Source: Flaccisagitta enflata (taxonomy: Eukaryota; Chaetognatha; Sagittoidea; Aphragmophora). From it: a stretch of 64,000 nt of DNA. Where the stretch lies: contig OZ231126.1 in NCBI GenBank assembly GCA_965153355.1, forward strand, positions 82,832,001 to 82,896,000, given 5' to 3'. The translations under genes were made by a program, and so were the position numbers. The notes beneath the pieces are model-generated. The model saw only the letters and a program-made list of their open reading frames with translations. It was not told where the DNA came from and searched no databases. Below are positions 34,420 through 48,190 of the stretch, piece after piece. Positions within the stretch are counted from its first letter, which is position 1; each line of letters begins with the position of its first letter.

Positions 34420-34925
34420 GCCTCTAGATCCCAGTCACGAGGCTCCAAACCCAGCCTTGAGGCTCCACTCCTAGCCTCAAGTCCCCAATTTTGGCCTCTG
34501 GGCTCTAATTTGCAGCCTTGAGGCTCCAATCCTAGCCTTGAAGATTTTAGTCTTGAGGCTTCAATCCCAGCTTCAAGTTCAAGGCTCCAACCCCAGCTTT
34601 AAAGCTCCAATCCTAGTATTGAGGCTCCAATTCCAGCCTGGAGGCTCAAATTCCAGGCTCCAATTCCTCCAGCTGGGAGTCCTAGGACCCCAGCCCCGAG
34701 GCTTCTACCCCAGCCAAGAGGCTCCAATCCAAGGCTAATGACTCCAACCCCAGCCTCGTGGCTCAAATCCCAGCCTCCAAGCCCTCAATGCTCAAATCTT
34801 AACCCAGCACAGGTCATTAGCTACTTTGAGGCCTCTGCTCCTCTCACCTTCACATCTTACATACACTTACTTAGGGGCAACGGGTACCGCTGACCATCTG
34901 ACGCTTTTGAAACTAATAGAAGTTT
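34420..34925. mobile_element. foldback-like element, decayed copy
   Basis: Units of GAGGCTCCAATCCCAGCCTT followed by a diverged right end and the tail GGGGCAACGGGTACCGCTGA. Confidence 0.6.
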
Positions 34926-35104
34926 GCATAGCTGTGCTACTATTAATCACTGACGATATAGGTCGTACAAACTAGATACGATCTACTGCACAATCTAGGT
35001 AGTTCTCGACTCCAATAGATACGAGAAGAGATAGCTATATATCGATTATTAGATATAGCTAGATATCGATTTCCAATACGATTCACTATTTTTTTCATAT
35101 CTTA

Positions 35105-35113
35105 TTATCAACT

Positions 35114-35154
<41 letters not shown>

Positions 35155-35730
35155 ACAAAATGTTTTTCAATGTTTCAAATTCATCCAATGAGAAAAACAT
35201 AGCAAAATCCATGACCGTTTTAAAGCTCTTCAAAAGAGCTTCAAAATGAGACCATGCTGGCTGTTGTAGCTTTTTTCGTTTAGAAATGACATAAGGATAA
35301 AGAGTAGATGGTCAAGACTGTAAAAGCCACGTTAAAAAAGCTGTACCTTTTTGTTAGATCATAGAAAATAGAAAATAGAGAAAAAAATATCAATGAATTG
35401 TTTTTTCAGGGTATTTTCAAAGATTTTTAAATTGTCTTTCATTCAAGACCAATCCCAGATCTGTAACTCAAACCGTTAAAAAGTTAGAGCTTGTCAAAGT
35501 GAACTACTTCTTTTCCAAACCTTTTGAAAACAGTTGAATTGCAAAATTGAATATGGCAATGTTTTCATTCATTCTTGTGCCATTTCTTTACGTATCAAGC
35601 TAGAACTACCAGCAACGTCGCATTTGAAAGATCTTTCACAGATCTTTCAAACGGTCATGGTTTTTTTATATTTTATATCTTTAGTTCAGCAGAAATAAGC
35701 TAAATAAGTTATCTCTTTTTTTGTTGCCAT
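35105..35730. mobile_element. MITE related to the 8.47-kb element
   Basis: AGCAAAATCCATGACCGTTT and GAGACCATGCTGGCTGTT on the left, AACGTCGCATTTGAAAGATC and AAACGGTCATGG on the right. These are the terminal parts of the 13907-22375 element without its middle, in a 600-bp palindrome. Confidence 0.75.
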
Positions 35731-35752
35731 GGTTACTCAATGATTTACCATT

Positions 35753-35754
<2 letters not shown>

Positions 35755-35833
<79 letters not shown>
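35755..35833. repeat. (GT)n microsatellite
   Basis: About 76 bp, pure. Confidence 0.95.
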
Positions 35834-35835
<2 letters not shown>

Positions 35836-35839
35836 CTGT

Positions 35840-36890
35840 ATTTTCCACTATGAAGTGATGATAGGAATTGAAAAATAAAGAAAGATGAATAAAAACTGAA
35901 AACTGAAAAGTAAAAAGTGAAAATTGAAAAAATAAAGAAAGAAATATGATAAATGCAAAATAAAAAACAAAATGTTAATTTAGAAAAAAAATTATGAAAG
36001 AAAAAATGATAGTAAAATATGTAATAAAAACAATTATTTCTTCAAAGGATCAAAAGAAATCAGTCATGAATGTTTTCAGAAATGAAATGAAGGAAAAAAA
36101 CTGAGTCGGGCTTGAGGGTCTTTCTTTCTGTCTGTCTGTCTGTATGTCTGTCTGTCGCGGCGGTCTGTCTCGGTGTAGCACACTGGATATCGATCATCGA
36201 TACAGGAAAGAGTCTTGGTCAGTCTGTCCGATCCGGGTCGATATTTGCGGTGATTAGCTACTGTGAATGCGAACTCTTCCTTTGGTTAGTGCCTCTCAGT
36301 GCTTACAGCCTCTCACATCCAAGCTGTTTCACAGAAACTCCTCTGAATGGACAGATGGGATGTGTCATATATTGGGTTAATCTATCTTGCTGAGCCATTT
36401 GGCACTCTCGTAGCGACGCGACATTTTCATTAGGATGTTTGCCTTAGTCAGTCGGCGCCAGCACTCATTATCAACTTACAGAGGGGGTAAACCATCTCGT
36501 GTAGTAAGCCTCTGAAAAAGTTTCATGGTTGTCGTTAGTCTCTTTTCCAAAGTCACTTGGAACTAGTCGGAAGTTACTGTGCCAGCTCACTGCATCTTAT
36601 CCAATCTCCATTTTAAGAGGCGTCCTTGAATCCTTCTAAGAAGCCATGGCCGTCCTTATGTAGGTTGGTTGGTCTTCTAGGCAAACTGTAGGATAGTAAA
36701 ATCTGCAGCGTTTCTGGAGAAACAGGCCAATTCAACCCATCCTTCCTTCATCATTTCATACTTTCGTAATTTCATGATTTCATGATTTCATGATTTCATG
36801 AATTCAAGATTTCACCATTTTACCATTTCATTATTTTATCATTTCATCTTTTCGTCATTTCATCATTACGTCATTTCATCACTTCATTCT
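35840..36890. other. intron, no recognised feature
   Basis: AT-rich sequence with a small TCTG run (36128-36160) and ATTTCATG repeats (36750-36890). Nothing else was recognised. Confidence 0.45.
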
Positions 36891-36894
36891 TGCA

Positions 36895-36982
36895 TCATTC
36901 ATTCATTCATTCATTCATTCATTCATTCATTCATCCATTCATTCATTCAATCATTCATTCATTCATTCATTCATTCATTCTT
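36895..36982. repeat. (ATTC)n microsatellite
   Basis: About 21 units. Confidence 0.95.
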
Positions 36983-37437
36983 TGAATTAATCATTCATTC
37001 GTTTCTCCATAACAAAGAATGGTGGGCTTGTCGGTTTTCACTATGTCTTTCTTTGAACTAGAAGTTGAAACCTCCTTCTAACCCGCCCCTCCCCCCCTTT
37101 CACAGTTAGAGGCGCAAATCGCGCGTAAAAAAACAAATTTACAAGGAACTCCATCTAAGCTTCAATCCCAGTGAGATTCCAAGAGTGTTAAGCCAACGCA
37201 AAAGCTAACGAATCACCAAATGCAATGAGAACTCTCAGGCGAAAGACTTGTATGCGAAGAAGGCAGATATGGTAAATGGTACAAAGAAGGCAGATATGGG
37301 AAATGCTACAAAGAAGGGAGATATGGGAAATGCTTTACCTCAATCTACTGAAGATAGAATTGGGCAACAGGCAAAAAGGAGAGTTTCAACTTGTCGAATT
37401 TTAAGCGTCATCTATCTATCTGTCTTCGTATCCGTAT

Positions 37438-37625
<188 letters not shown>

Positions 37626-37867
37626 GTGTGTTGGTTTCTACTTCTGGTTCCGTGCGTTTTGGTGGGAGTGGCCAGGCCTCGCCGGAGGGGCTTCAGAGTC
37701 GGAGATATGTTAAAATGTTTTCTTTCAGAAAAGAATCAGTTGGATATTTCATCGGAGATATACAATAACAAGGTCTCCTTGACAAGATGCTCATGATAAA
37801 TCTATCAAAAGAACCAATGAATTTGTGATACGTGCATGATAGTCCTTTATTCTATTCGCGAACAAAT

Positions 37868-37872
<5 letters not shown>

Positions 37873-37931
<59 letters not shown>
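37873..37931. repeat. (GA)n microsatellite
   Basis: About 58 bp. Confidence 0.95.
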
Positions 37932-37935
<4 letters not shown>

Positions 37936-38099
37936 CCAGGATTGGCAGAGAAAACCAGGGAAAAAAAGAAAGAGATAGAAATAGAAAAGAGAAGAAAAAC
38001 GAAATAGAAAAGAAGAAAAAGAGGAAGAAAACAAAAGACAGAGAACCAGGCCGGATACACGGTTACCCCAGTCGCGTGCGGGTGGGCAGGAACCAGGGA

Positions 38100-38240
38100 T
38101 AAGGATGCGATCCGGGATGCGAATGCGAACGCACAGGATGCGCGAGATTTTGGTAAACGCGGATAAGGATGCGAACGCATCTGATAAAATATAGGAGTGG
38201 ATGCGAACGCGCATCCTCCCCAAAGCGTTCGCATCCATGC
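38100..38240. repeat. CpG-rich GATGCGAACGC repeats
   Basis: Degenerate direct and inverted units of GATGCGAACGC. Related sequence lies at 39275-39405. Confidence 0.7.
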
Positions 38241-38304
38241 TTTTCTGCCCTGTCCTTGTCCTCGACCTCCAAATTCAAAACAAAAACACTATAAAATGGT
38301 CGTG

Positions 38305-38515
<211 letters not shown>

Positions 38516-38579
38516 GAGCATGGGAGACTATTTGCCACGACAATAATTCAACCTCAGGTTACTTTTTCTTTTTCTTCTC

Positions 38580-39245
<666 letters not shown>

Positions 39246-39744
39246 TCTACTTCCTTTCCAAAGAGAAAGTGTAGGAAGCGTTGAAAACGCGTAACGCGAA
39301 CGCGTTAGCAACCAAAAACAATGGATGCGATGCGTAACGCGATGCGCGAGCTGCTTGAAAACGCGAAAGCGAACGCTTTTGAAAATCCCGCGCATCCTTG
39401 TCCCTGTCAAAAACACCAAAAAGGTAGAAAGGGGACCGACCGACCAACCAACCTACCAACCGACCGACCAACCGACCAACCGACGGACCGACGTAGCGGG
39501 GTGTAGCACGCGACTAAAATAAAAGGAAAGTATATCTAAGGCAGGAGCAAATTCAGCACTGTAGTCTTCACAAACTGCAGAGAGAAAAAATCAGTGAAAG
39601 TCAGGGGTAAAAATGAGAGAAAAACGAGGCAATATGAGAGAGATGCAGGGGCAAAAATGTGAGGAAATCAGGGTCAAAAATGAAAGAAAAACAGGGGCAA
39701 AAATGAAAGAAAAACAGGGTCAAAAATAAGAGAAAAACAAGGTC

Positions 39745-39746
39745 AA

Positions 39747-39818
<72 letters not shown>

Positions 39819-40055
39819 AAAAAAGAAAAAAAGAAATAAAAAGAAAGAAAGAAAGAAAAAAAAAACCAGAAACAAAGAAACAAAGAAACAAAGAAACAAA
39901 GAAACAAAGAAACAAAGAAACAAAGAAACAAAGAAACAAAGAAACAAAGAAACAAAGAAATAACTAAGAAATCAAAAAACTGAGAAAGAAAGAAATCAAA
40001 ACAGAAGGAAAACAAGAAAGAAAAAGAAAGATTGGTGGAAAGAAAGAAAGAGAAA

Positions 40056-40107
<52 letters not shown>

Positions 40108-40175
40108 GTGAAAGAAAGAAAGAAAGAAAGAGAGAAAAAAAGAAAGAAAGAAAAAAAGAAAAAAAAAAAAAAAGA
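39745..40175. repeat. (AAAG)n and (AAACAAAG)n tract
   Basis: AAAG blocks around a block of AAACAAAG units at 39870-39960. It adjoins the left end of the handle-hairpin element at 40194. Confidence 0.95.
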
Positions 40176-40193
40176 AAAGAATATAACACTAAA

Positions 40194-40378
40194 AAACAAG
40201 GCCGGATACACGGCCAATAAGCAGTCGCTGGCGGGTGGGCAGGGGCAGTACACTGAGGAGCAGGGGCAGTCAATCAGTGGGCTGGGCCCGTATTTTGGAC
40301 GGGCCGGGGCTTTATGCTCAAAAATCACAAATACGGTCAAGTTCGCGGCATCCAAAATTTCGCGTTACACTCAGACAG

Positions 40379-40448
<70 letters not shown>

Positions 40449-40491
40449 CAAGGGACACACCCTCTTATATAGTCGCTTAGCCAGCGACTAA
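40194..40491 (-). mobile_element. handle-hairpin element, GTCGCTGGC class
   Basis: ACAAGGCCGGATACACGG, handle AGTCGCTGGC (40223-40232), AGAC microsatellite, CTCTTATATAG, hairpin AGTCGCTTAGCCAGCGACT (40471-40489), CTAAAA. Perfect 10-nt complementarity. Confidence 0.85.
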
Positions 40492-40499
40492 AAATTAGA

Positions 40500-41400
40500 C
40501 GCATTATTTCTTAATTCTTTAAAGCTTTATAAAAGCGGATCAAAGCAGAAACATATATAAAAAAAGAAAAATAAAGAAAAGCCAAAAAAGAAAACATAAA
40601 GAAAACTTCCATTTAAACTTATCGCAGAAAGGGTCGAATTAATGAGCTTCCGCGGCGAAGAAAGAAAAAAGGTCCACAGTGGGGGTAACAACACACCCTT
40701 CCTCTTCCTTTCATTTCATTCTCAAATGATTTAATAATACTTGAAACATATTGGTTTGAATATCATTGATACCCATAACCGTCAATTGACTTATTCTAGC
40801 CAGCGCTTCTTCTTGGGTTTACTGTATTCAGTCCCAAGACAAGATTGTAGGATACAATGCAAAGATTTTTAAATTTAGTCTCTCCCGTTTATAGAAGTCA
40901 GGGATAGCCTGTGGCTGCAAAGCCATATGTTTTCTCATCATGAAACACAACTCATGAATAAAGTTAATCCACTATGTTTTGTGAAAAGCTACAGGAAGGC
41001 TTGACTTCTATCTCACCTCTCCGTGAAATGCTCAAATACATGCAGACAGACACATCAAATGACAGTCTTTATGGAAGCAGTATATCAAGTAACTTTGAAC
41101 ACTATTCAAGCACTTTCGTCTTGATAAATACATGCAAAGTGATTGGGGACATATACATATATGCAGACCCTATATTTTACCATCAATGTTATTTACAATT
41201 GTTCAATCCTGCCAAAGCAACATAAAAAATAAAATGAAGTCTTGACCAAAAAATATGGTCTCTTCAACGAGATATATCATCGATTCTTTTGAAAGAAGAA
41301 AAAATTATGATGAGAAAAAATCGATTTAATTATTCCCATTTGCACATGCATTTTCATCAGTAAAGTTTTCGCTGCGCAATGATACGCTGCGATATCTAGC
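40500..41400. other. intron, no recognised feature
   Basis: About 900 bp of AT-rich sequence. No exon, element end or array was recognised. Confidence 0.5.
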
Positions 41401-41404
41401 ATTC

Positions 41405-41622
41405 AATCAATAAATCATTCATTCATTCATTCATTCACTCATTCGTTCATTCATTCATTTATTCATTCATTCATTCATTCATTCATTTATCATTCATTCA
41501 TTCATTCACTCATTTGTTCATTCATTTATTCATTCATTCATTCATTCACTCATTCATTCATTCATTCATTCATTCATTCATTCATTCATTCATTCATTCA
41601 TTCATTCATTCATTCGTTTATT
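41405..41622. repeat. (ATTC)n microsatellite
   Basis: About 215 bp with a few ATTT, ACTC and CGTT variants. Confidence 0.95.
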
Positions 41623-41685
41623 CTGCAAAACAGACGACATGTTTACATCGTCCGCAAAGGAAGCTTTGAGTGGAAAAGACTGCCA

Positions 41686-41783
41686 TTAGGGGTTGTCGCA
41701 TTGGGAAAATTATCGAGATATCATATATAGGGAATATCTCGATGGTGTCTAGATGATACGCCAAATGCGACAACCCCTAAAGT
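41686..41783. mobile_element. short palindromic MITE-like element
   Basis: TTAGGGGTTGTCGCATTGGG is mirrored as CCAAATGCGACAACCCCTAA, with inner ATCGAGATAT also mirrored. About 98 bp. Confidence 0.7.
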
Positions 41784-41920
41784 AAGCAGAGCGAAGGTAT
41801 CCTCATGGGAAAAAAAGGTTTGTGTGAAAAACTGCGCACTCATATTCATGGCTTCAGTATAAACATTAGTAAGTTCTATGATAGCCACCGGTAGTGGGAT
41901 TGAATCGACTACATTATTTT

Positions 41921-42116
41921 TAGTTGCAGACACGCAACTCTATAAGAGGCTTTGTCCGTCCGTCCGTTGGTCGGTTGGTCGGTTGGTCGGTTGGTCCATG
42001 GAAACGAGTCGAAAAGTGAGGAAATGAGCGTTTTAGAACATTTTTAGTTGCGGACAGTTGCATTTCCGCCCCTGCCCACCCGTCCGCAACTGATGGCCGT
42101 GTATCCGGCCTTGTTT
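41921..42116 (+). mobile_element. handle-hairpin element, GTTGCGGAC class
   Basis: Hairpin AGTTGCAGACACGCAACT (41922-41939), CTATAAGAGG, GGTC/GGTT repeats, and handle complement GTCCGCAACT (42082-42091). One mismatch to the hairpin. Confidence 0.8.
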
Positions 42117-42524
42117 TTTGTTAATCAAAACCTCAAAAATCCGGTAAATTTCTGTAAATCTTATCTACAAAACAAAATTGGAGAAGTAATTGAATGCCGT
42201 TCACCTTATCAATTTTCTCTTTGCTGCTCACTGCAGCATGCCTCTTAAAGGTGGTCTTTTTATATGCAAATTAGTCTGAGCGCCTAATTTGCATAAGCAT
42301 ATGCATCTTTGTGACTTTCAAATTTAAAAAAAATTTAGGTGATGATAAAGGATGTTGTTTGGAAGCAAAATTATGAGTTTCAATCCAAATTTCGCTTTAA
42401 TAATGGAAGAAAATGACGATTTGAGTGAAAACAAAAATAAAACAGCCAATCAATGATAAATTAAGCGCAATTGACCATACTTACCAACATCTGTTTGACA
42501 AAGAATCGCTTGATAACATCTAAT

Positions 42525-43078
42525 TAGATGAATATGTGGCATTTGGGTGCTTCACATAGCAAAAGTTGTGAATTTCTCTTTGTGCCGCTCACCTCATGTG
42601 GAATGGTTCATTTTAGGACCCTTACCATTTTTCTTTTCCTCAAAATCATTCATCTTCCGTTTTTTTGGCAAGCTTTTTGTCAGACCTAATTTGCATAATG
42701 CAGTGGGATAAATTGTTGTGCTGATGTTCTTTGAAATGATTTTTACTAATTCTTTTTTTAATGAAATTGTTCATCAGCTTACTAAGTTAGCTTTTATATA
42801 GTTTTTGCTTTAATATTGAAGTTTATCCTTCCAAATATAATGATCTTCCAATACAAATAACTGCCCTATCGGTAACAAAACTATGAAAGGAATTTTCGAT
42901 TCCCATTGATTTCTATGGGCAACTTCAAGGTCAAAACAAAAACGGAAGATAATGAAATTTACAAAAAAGGAAACCTCATCTTCATGATTATTGTTCCTCC
43001 ATATTGTGTGAGCGGGACAAAGGGAAACTCCCAATTTTTCCTATGCGAAGCATCCAAATGTGGCATCGCAACTAAAAA
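42525..43078. mobile_element. palindromic repeat family, copy 2
   Basis: GTGGCATTTGGGTGCTTCAC on the left is mirrored at 43040-43070 (GCGAAGCATCCAAATGTGGC). Internal parts match 27020-27725 and 50380-50890. Confidence 0.75.
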
Positions 43079-43348
43079 ATGGTCAAAATTATTAATTTGA
43101 TTTTTGACTACTCCTGACTATCTATAGATGAGAAAGATGAGAAAAAATATGCTCTTTTTGTTCAAGTACACAACTAACACAAGTAACTAAGTTGTTACCT
43201 TGTTTTCTCCTTTGTTGTACAGAACCTATGTTTCTTCATCTATATCTTCTTCATTCCAGGTCCAAAGAGATCCAAAGGAAATATCAGGAAAAAAATTCAT
43301 ACAAGCAAGAGTAATCTGGTTATTTAGGTCTTCTCAGACGGGTATTTT

Positions 43349-43917
43349 TAGTCGCGTGCTACGCGACTCTACACCCCGCTTTGTCCGTCGGTCGGTCGGT
43401 CGGTTGGTCGGTCGGTCGGTCGGTCGGTCACACTTTACTTTTTTTTATTCGTTTTATTCCTACTAACTCATTTTAAGTCAATTAGGTCATCTAAGGTAAA
43501 ATTAGATCATTTTAAGTCATTTTAAGTCAGTTTAAGTCAATTTAAGTCATTTGAGTTATCTTAATAGTTTTCATCATTTTAGTAATTTTAGGTCTGTATA
43601 AGTCAATTTAGGTCAGCTAAATTCAATTTCAGTAATTCTAAGTCAATTTAAGTCATTTAAAGTCATTTTAAGTCAATTTAAGTCAATTTAAGTCAATTTA
43701 AGTCATTTTAGTCACTAAATTGTTTTAGTCATTTTAGGTCAATTCAAGTCAAATAAGGTCATTTTGAGTCATTTTAGGTCATTTTAAATTATTTTAAGTC
43801 ATGTTATATAAATTAAATTCAATAAAAGTCATTTTAGTTATGTGGTTATGTAATAAAAACTAATAAAGTAATTACGTATTTAAGTCTCGCACGCGACTTA
43901 TAGGTGTTGGCCTTGTT
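43349..43917 (+). mobile_element. handle-hairpin element with (AAGTCATTTT)n core
   Basis: Hairpin AGTCGCGTGCTACGCGACT (43350-43368), about 430 bp of AAGTCATTTT-like units, handle complement GCACGCGACT (43889-43898), end TATAGGTGTTGGCCTTGTTT as in the 7111 copy. Perfect 10-nt match. Confidence 0.8.
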
Positions 43918-44172
43918 TAGTCGCGTGCTACGCGACTCTACACCCCGCTTTGTCGGTCCGTCTGTCAGTCTGTCGGTCCGTCCATCCGTCGGTCCGTCCA
44001 TCGGTCCGTCCATCGGTCCGTCCGTCAGTCCGTCCGTCCGTCACACTTTACTTTTTCGGCGTTTCTGGGGTTTTTGGCTAAACCGCTTCTGCCCAAATGC
44101 TCCACTGGCCTCAAATATGGCCCCTGCCCACCCGCACGCGACTGGGATAGCCGTGTATCCGGCCTTGTTTTC
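43918..44172 (+). mobile_element. handle-hairpin element, adjacent copy
   Basis: Hairpin AGTCGCGTGCTACGCGACT (43919-43937) starts right where the previous copy ends. Handle complement GCACGCGACT at 44134-44143, end GTATCCGGCCTTGTTT. Perfect match. Confidence 0.85.
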
Positions 44173-44521
44173 ATTCAACTCACGCATTAGTTTCTGGCTT
44201 TGCTCATCACTTTCCTGTCAGTCAACAAAGGTGTGAGAAATTGCCTAAGAAAGGCGAAGAAGAAAAGGAAAAAAAGCTTTTTAACGATTTCTTTCTTTTT
44301 TTTTTTTTATATTTCTCATATGGTTCTTGTGTGGCTTTGATGACCATTATCAGTCTCATATGGTTCTTTTGTGGCTTTAATGGCCATCATCAAATACAAT
44401 ATCCACTTTTTATCACTTGCAGATTATTTTCTTTCCTTTCGCATGTCGTTAAGAAATTTCCATGGGTGTCATTTGAAAAGAGGAGAGTGAGAAAGAAAAA
44501 CCAATAAAAATTAAAAAGGAG

Positions 44522-44816
44522 AGAAACAAGTGACGCGGGGCCACAATATCGTTGCGGATGGGTGGGCAGGGGCGGCAAAACCCCATCCACACCCATCGCC
44601 CCACCCAACCCCCTCCCCAACAAAGACACATACACAAAAATCTTCTAAAAAGCTAGATTTCCCACATTTCGACCCTCGCTGACGGACGAACGGACGGAGG
44701 GACGGACGGAGGGATGGAAGGACGGACGGACGGACGGACGGATAAACAGACGGATGGACGGACGGATAAACAGACGGACAGACAAAGTCTCTTAAAGGGT
44801 TGCGTGTCTAAAAAAC
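44522..44816 (-). mobile_element. handle-hairpin element, divergent
   Basis: ATCGTTGCGGATGGGTGGGC on the left, GGAC repeats, CTCTTAAAGGGTTGCGTGTC on the right. The distal arm is largely lost. Confidence 0.55.
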
Positions 44817-44819
44817 TAA

Positions 44820-45490
44820 AAAAAAACCTTCGCAAATTGGAAATTAACGCTTTTACAGTTTTTCTTCACCATTATCAGTGATCACACAGATCTGAATAGA
44901 TCATTGCTGTGTTGCTACACTCAACAGGGGTGTAAGTTGCACGGCTTTTGATTTCTTCCCCCTACCTCCACCCTGGTCATGTGATTTTCTTGCCCGCAGA
45001 TTTGAAAAATCGTTGCTTTTCTTCCCCACATGATACAAAGCCATGATATAGTATATTCTGGGTTAAAATTGTACAAAATAGTGCTGTAGAAATGAAATAT
45101 CCTGTTTTACTGCTATCAAAACTATAAAATCTTCTTTGATTTACTTCCCTTTCTTTTTCCGCCTTTTGATTTTGTTACCCATTCACAAATCCCTTGATTT
45201 TATCACCCCCCCGGCCGGGGATGGGGTGGTGGGAATATGCAATATGCAACATGGTATTTAGACCACGCAACTGCATTCTTAACGGGCCACTTTGTCATTT
45301 GAGGGCGGTTTTTGAATAACTGCTAAGGTCCATCCGTTTGCGACTTGATGGTTTCATCAAAAGGATGAAGCAAAACAAAGGAATGCTTTTCAGGCTCACA
45401 CCTGTAAGATGATGTTGGTCACAAACAAAGAGAAAAAAGTTCTCTTCGAGAAGCCAAAAATCGATGAAGAAAACGTGCCTGGAATAAACA
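44820..45490. other. intron, no recognised feature
   Basis: Unique-looking sequence between a handle-hairpin element and the 87-bp satellite. Confidence 0.45.
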
Positions 45491-45499
45491 CTTCCTGAA

Positions 45500-45745
45500 G
45501 AAGCACCTCATAGATGTTTAAGGCCATCCAACGTTGACTGAGAGGTGAATAAAGGATGGACAGAATAATTTCGGGTCAGTACCCGTATCATCACTTACAA
45601 ATCTTTCAGGTCATCCAACATTGACTGAGAGGCAAATGAAAGATGGACAGAGGGTTCTCCAGTCAGTGCCCATATCATCACTTAATGATGTTTAAGGCCA
45701 TCCAACATTGACTGAGGGGCAGACCTGTACATCCTGCTTTCCTTC
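45500..45745. repeat. 87-bp satellite, block 1
   Basis: Three units containing GGCCATCCAACGTTGACTGA, each of about 87 bp. Confidence 0.85.
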
Positions 45746-45974
45746 CGAGTAGCAGATATTTTTCCTGAAAATCTTCCGACTAGTCTAGATATGCTTTCCT
45801 TTGCCTTTTCATGCTTAACTATGTATTTCTTTCATGAGAAAAAAACAAGATAAACGACAACTCCTTTTCAGACACTTTCCAAGGCCAAAAAACAATGGCG
45901 AACAAAAAAGGCAAAGTTTCAATTTCAGTCCCTCTTTATGACTACATTCATGACTATATTAAAATTCTTACACT

Positions 45975-46139
45975 ATGTCCGTCAGTCCATCAGACTGTTG
46001 GTCACTCACATTTTTACTTTTATGCCGTTCTTGAGCGTTTTGAACTCACTGCTTCTGCCCAAATGCCCAAATGACATTTTCTATCACTGCCCCTGCCCAC
46101 CCACACACAACTAGGGTAGCTGTCTATCCGGCCTTGTTT
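45975..46139 (+). mobile_element. handle-hairpin element, decayed
   Basis: GTCCGTCAGTCC, CTGCCCCTGCCCACCCACAC and CTATCCGGCCTTGTTT remain, while the hairpin is not recognisable. Confidence 0.55.
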
Positions 46140-46382
46140 TAATAAAGTTTAGAGTTTTCTAGTGTATTATCATATAATTGGTGAAAGAAAACCTAGTATG
46201 ATTAAAGCATTGCTTTGTTTAATTCATTAAGACAAGAAATTCTTAATGAAAATGATAGTTTCCTAAAAAATGGTAGTGCAAAAATTCAAGAGGAAAATTC
46301 TTAGACTAAAACAAATTGCAAAAATTAGTATCTTCCTAGACCATTGGGTTTCAAACTGTTTCAAAATGTTCGGAACTTTTAC

Positions 46383-46388
<6 letters not shown>

Positions 46389-46440
<52 letters not shown>
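46389..46440. repeat. (CT)n microsatellite
   Basis: A pure tract ending exactly where block 2 of the 87-bp satellite begins. Confidence 0.9.
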
Positions 46441-46444
<4 letters not shown>

Positions 46445-47275
46445 CAGTGCCCATTTCATCACTAATTAATGTTTAAGGCCATCCAACGTTGACTGAGGGG
46501 TAAATAAAAGATGGACAAAGGGTTCTCCGGTCAGTGCCCGTATCATCACTTAATGATGTTTAAGGCCATCCAACGTTGACTGAGAGGTAAATGAAAGATG
46601 GACAAAGGGTTCTCAGGTCAGTGCCCATATCATCACTTAATGATGTTTAAGGCCATCCAACGTTGACTGAGAGGTAAATGAAAGATGGACAAAGGGTTCT
46701 CCGGTCAGTGCCCATATCATCACTTAATAATGTTTAAGGCCATCCAACGCTGACTGAGAGGTAAAAGAAAGATGGACAAAGGGTTCTCAGGTCAGAGCCC
46801 ATATCATCTCTTAAAGATATTTAAGGCCATCCAACGTTGACTGAGAGGTAAACGAAGGATGGATGAAGTGTTCTAGGGTCAGCGCTTGTATCATCACTTA
46901 TAAATGTTTAGGGCCATCCAACGTTTACTGAGAGGTGAATAAAGGATGGACAGAGCGTTCTCAGGTCAGTGCCCATATCATCACTTACAGATGTTTCAGG
47001 CCATCCAACGTTGACTGAGAGGTAAATGAACAACGGACAGTGTTCTCAGGTCACTGCCCGTATCATCACTTACAAATGTTTCAGGCCATCCAACATTGAC
47101 TTAGAGGTAAATGAACAACGGACAGAGTGTTCTCAGGTCAGTGCCCGTATAATCACTTAATGATGTTTAACTGTTACTTTCAGGCCATCCAATGTTGACT
47201 GAGAGGTAAATAATCGCTGGACAGAGTGTTCTCAGGTCAGTGCTCGTATCATCACTAACAGATGATTAAGACCAT
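46441..47275. repeat. 87-bp satellite, block 2
   Basis: About nine to ten units (GGCC anchor at 46477, 46564, 46651, 46738, 46825 and on), with moderate divergence towards the right end. Confidence 0.9.
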
Positions 47276-47542
47276 TCAACTATCCAAACATGTATTTCTC
47301 ACATTTCTGCATATTTTTTGGCCGGCTTTATAGATCTTAAACTCGTGCACTCAACCAGAGGCGACTAATGATAGTTTATTCATTCTTGTTTTGGCCGTTT
47401 TGACCACAATCTAGCTTCCACAATAACTTTGTGTAAATCGTGTTGCGCTGATCATTACCAAAGAGAAGCGTTTTCGTTCAGAAACCATCAAAGGAAAATG
47501 CTTTTGCTTAAACCTCGACAACAATCAGAAAGAGTCGCCGAG

Positions 47543-47758
47543 AAAACAAGTTACGCGGGGTCACAATATCGTTGTGGACGGGTGGGCAGGGGCATATTAC
47601 CCCTGTCCACACCCCCACCCATTCCCTCACACACACCACAGAAAAACGCAAGTAAAGCATCAGAAATGTGCGTTTTCGAACTTTCAACTCGAGCGGACTG
47701 GCAAATGGACGGACTGGCGAACGGACAGAGTCTCTTATAGAGTGGCTTGTCCGCACTA
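47543..47758 (-). mobile_element. handle-hairpin element, divergent
   Basis: ATCGTTGTGGACGGGTGGGC, CTCTTATAGAG and AGTGGCTTGTCCGCACT. Handle and distal arm are still partly complementary. Confidence 0.6.
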
Positions 47759-48046
47759 AAAAGGATCACGCTCAGGTCACAAAACTCAAACAAATGTAAA
47801 CAACATAGTATTCAAGGAAAAAAAACTCGTTTCCTAGACACGCATTACATGGCATCGTTACTGGTTACCCGTTGCTTGTTACATGCTTCCATAACACATG
47901 TTACATTGCATCGTCATTCGTTACTCGTTTCCATAACACATGTTACTTTGCATCGTTACAATTTCAGAAACTGCAATTCTGCCACCAATCTACATCAAAA
48001 GAACACTAAAACAACAACGGTTGGAAAGAAAGCGATTCTGCAATAA

Positions 48047-48190
48047 AACAAGGCCAAAGAGGCCAAAAATGCGATGGGTGGTTCATCAAATGCTTGCGTG
48101 ACCAACCAACCGACCAAAAGACCGACCGACCGACCAACCAACCAAACGACTGGCCAACACAGATATAGAGTGAGTTGGCGCACCTTAAAT
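48047..48190 (-). mobile_element. handle-hairpin-like element, degraded
   Basis: AAACAAGGCCAAAGAGGCC, then GACC repeats and TATAGAG. The hairpin is not clear. Confidence 0.4.

Noticed and set aside
38235-38290. A cadherin exon at VEDKDRAEKHG
   Set aside because: Exons 2 and 3 join in phase to a complete repeat without it, and the stretch runs into unrelated repeats with no donor. Kept only as a low-interest finding.
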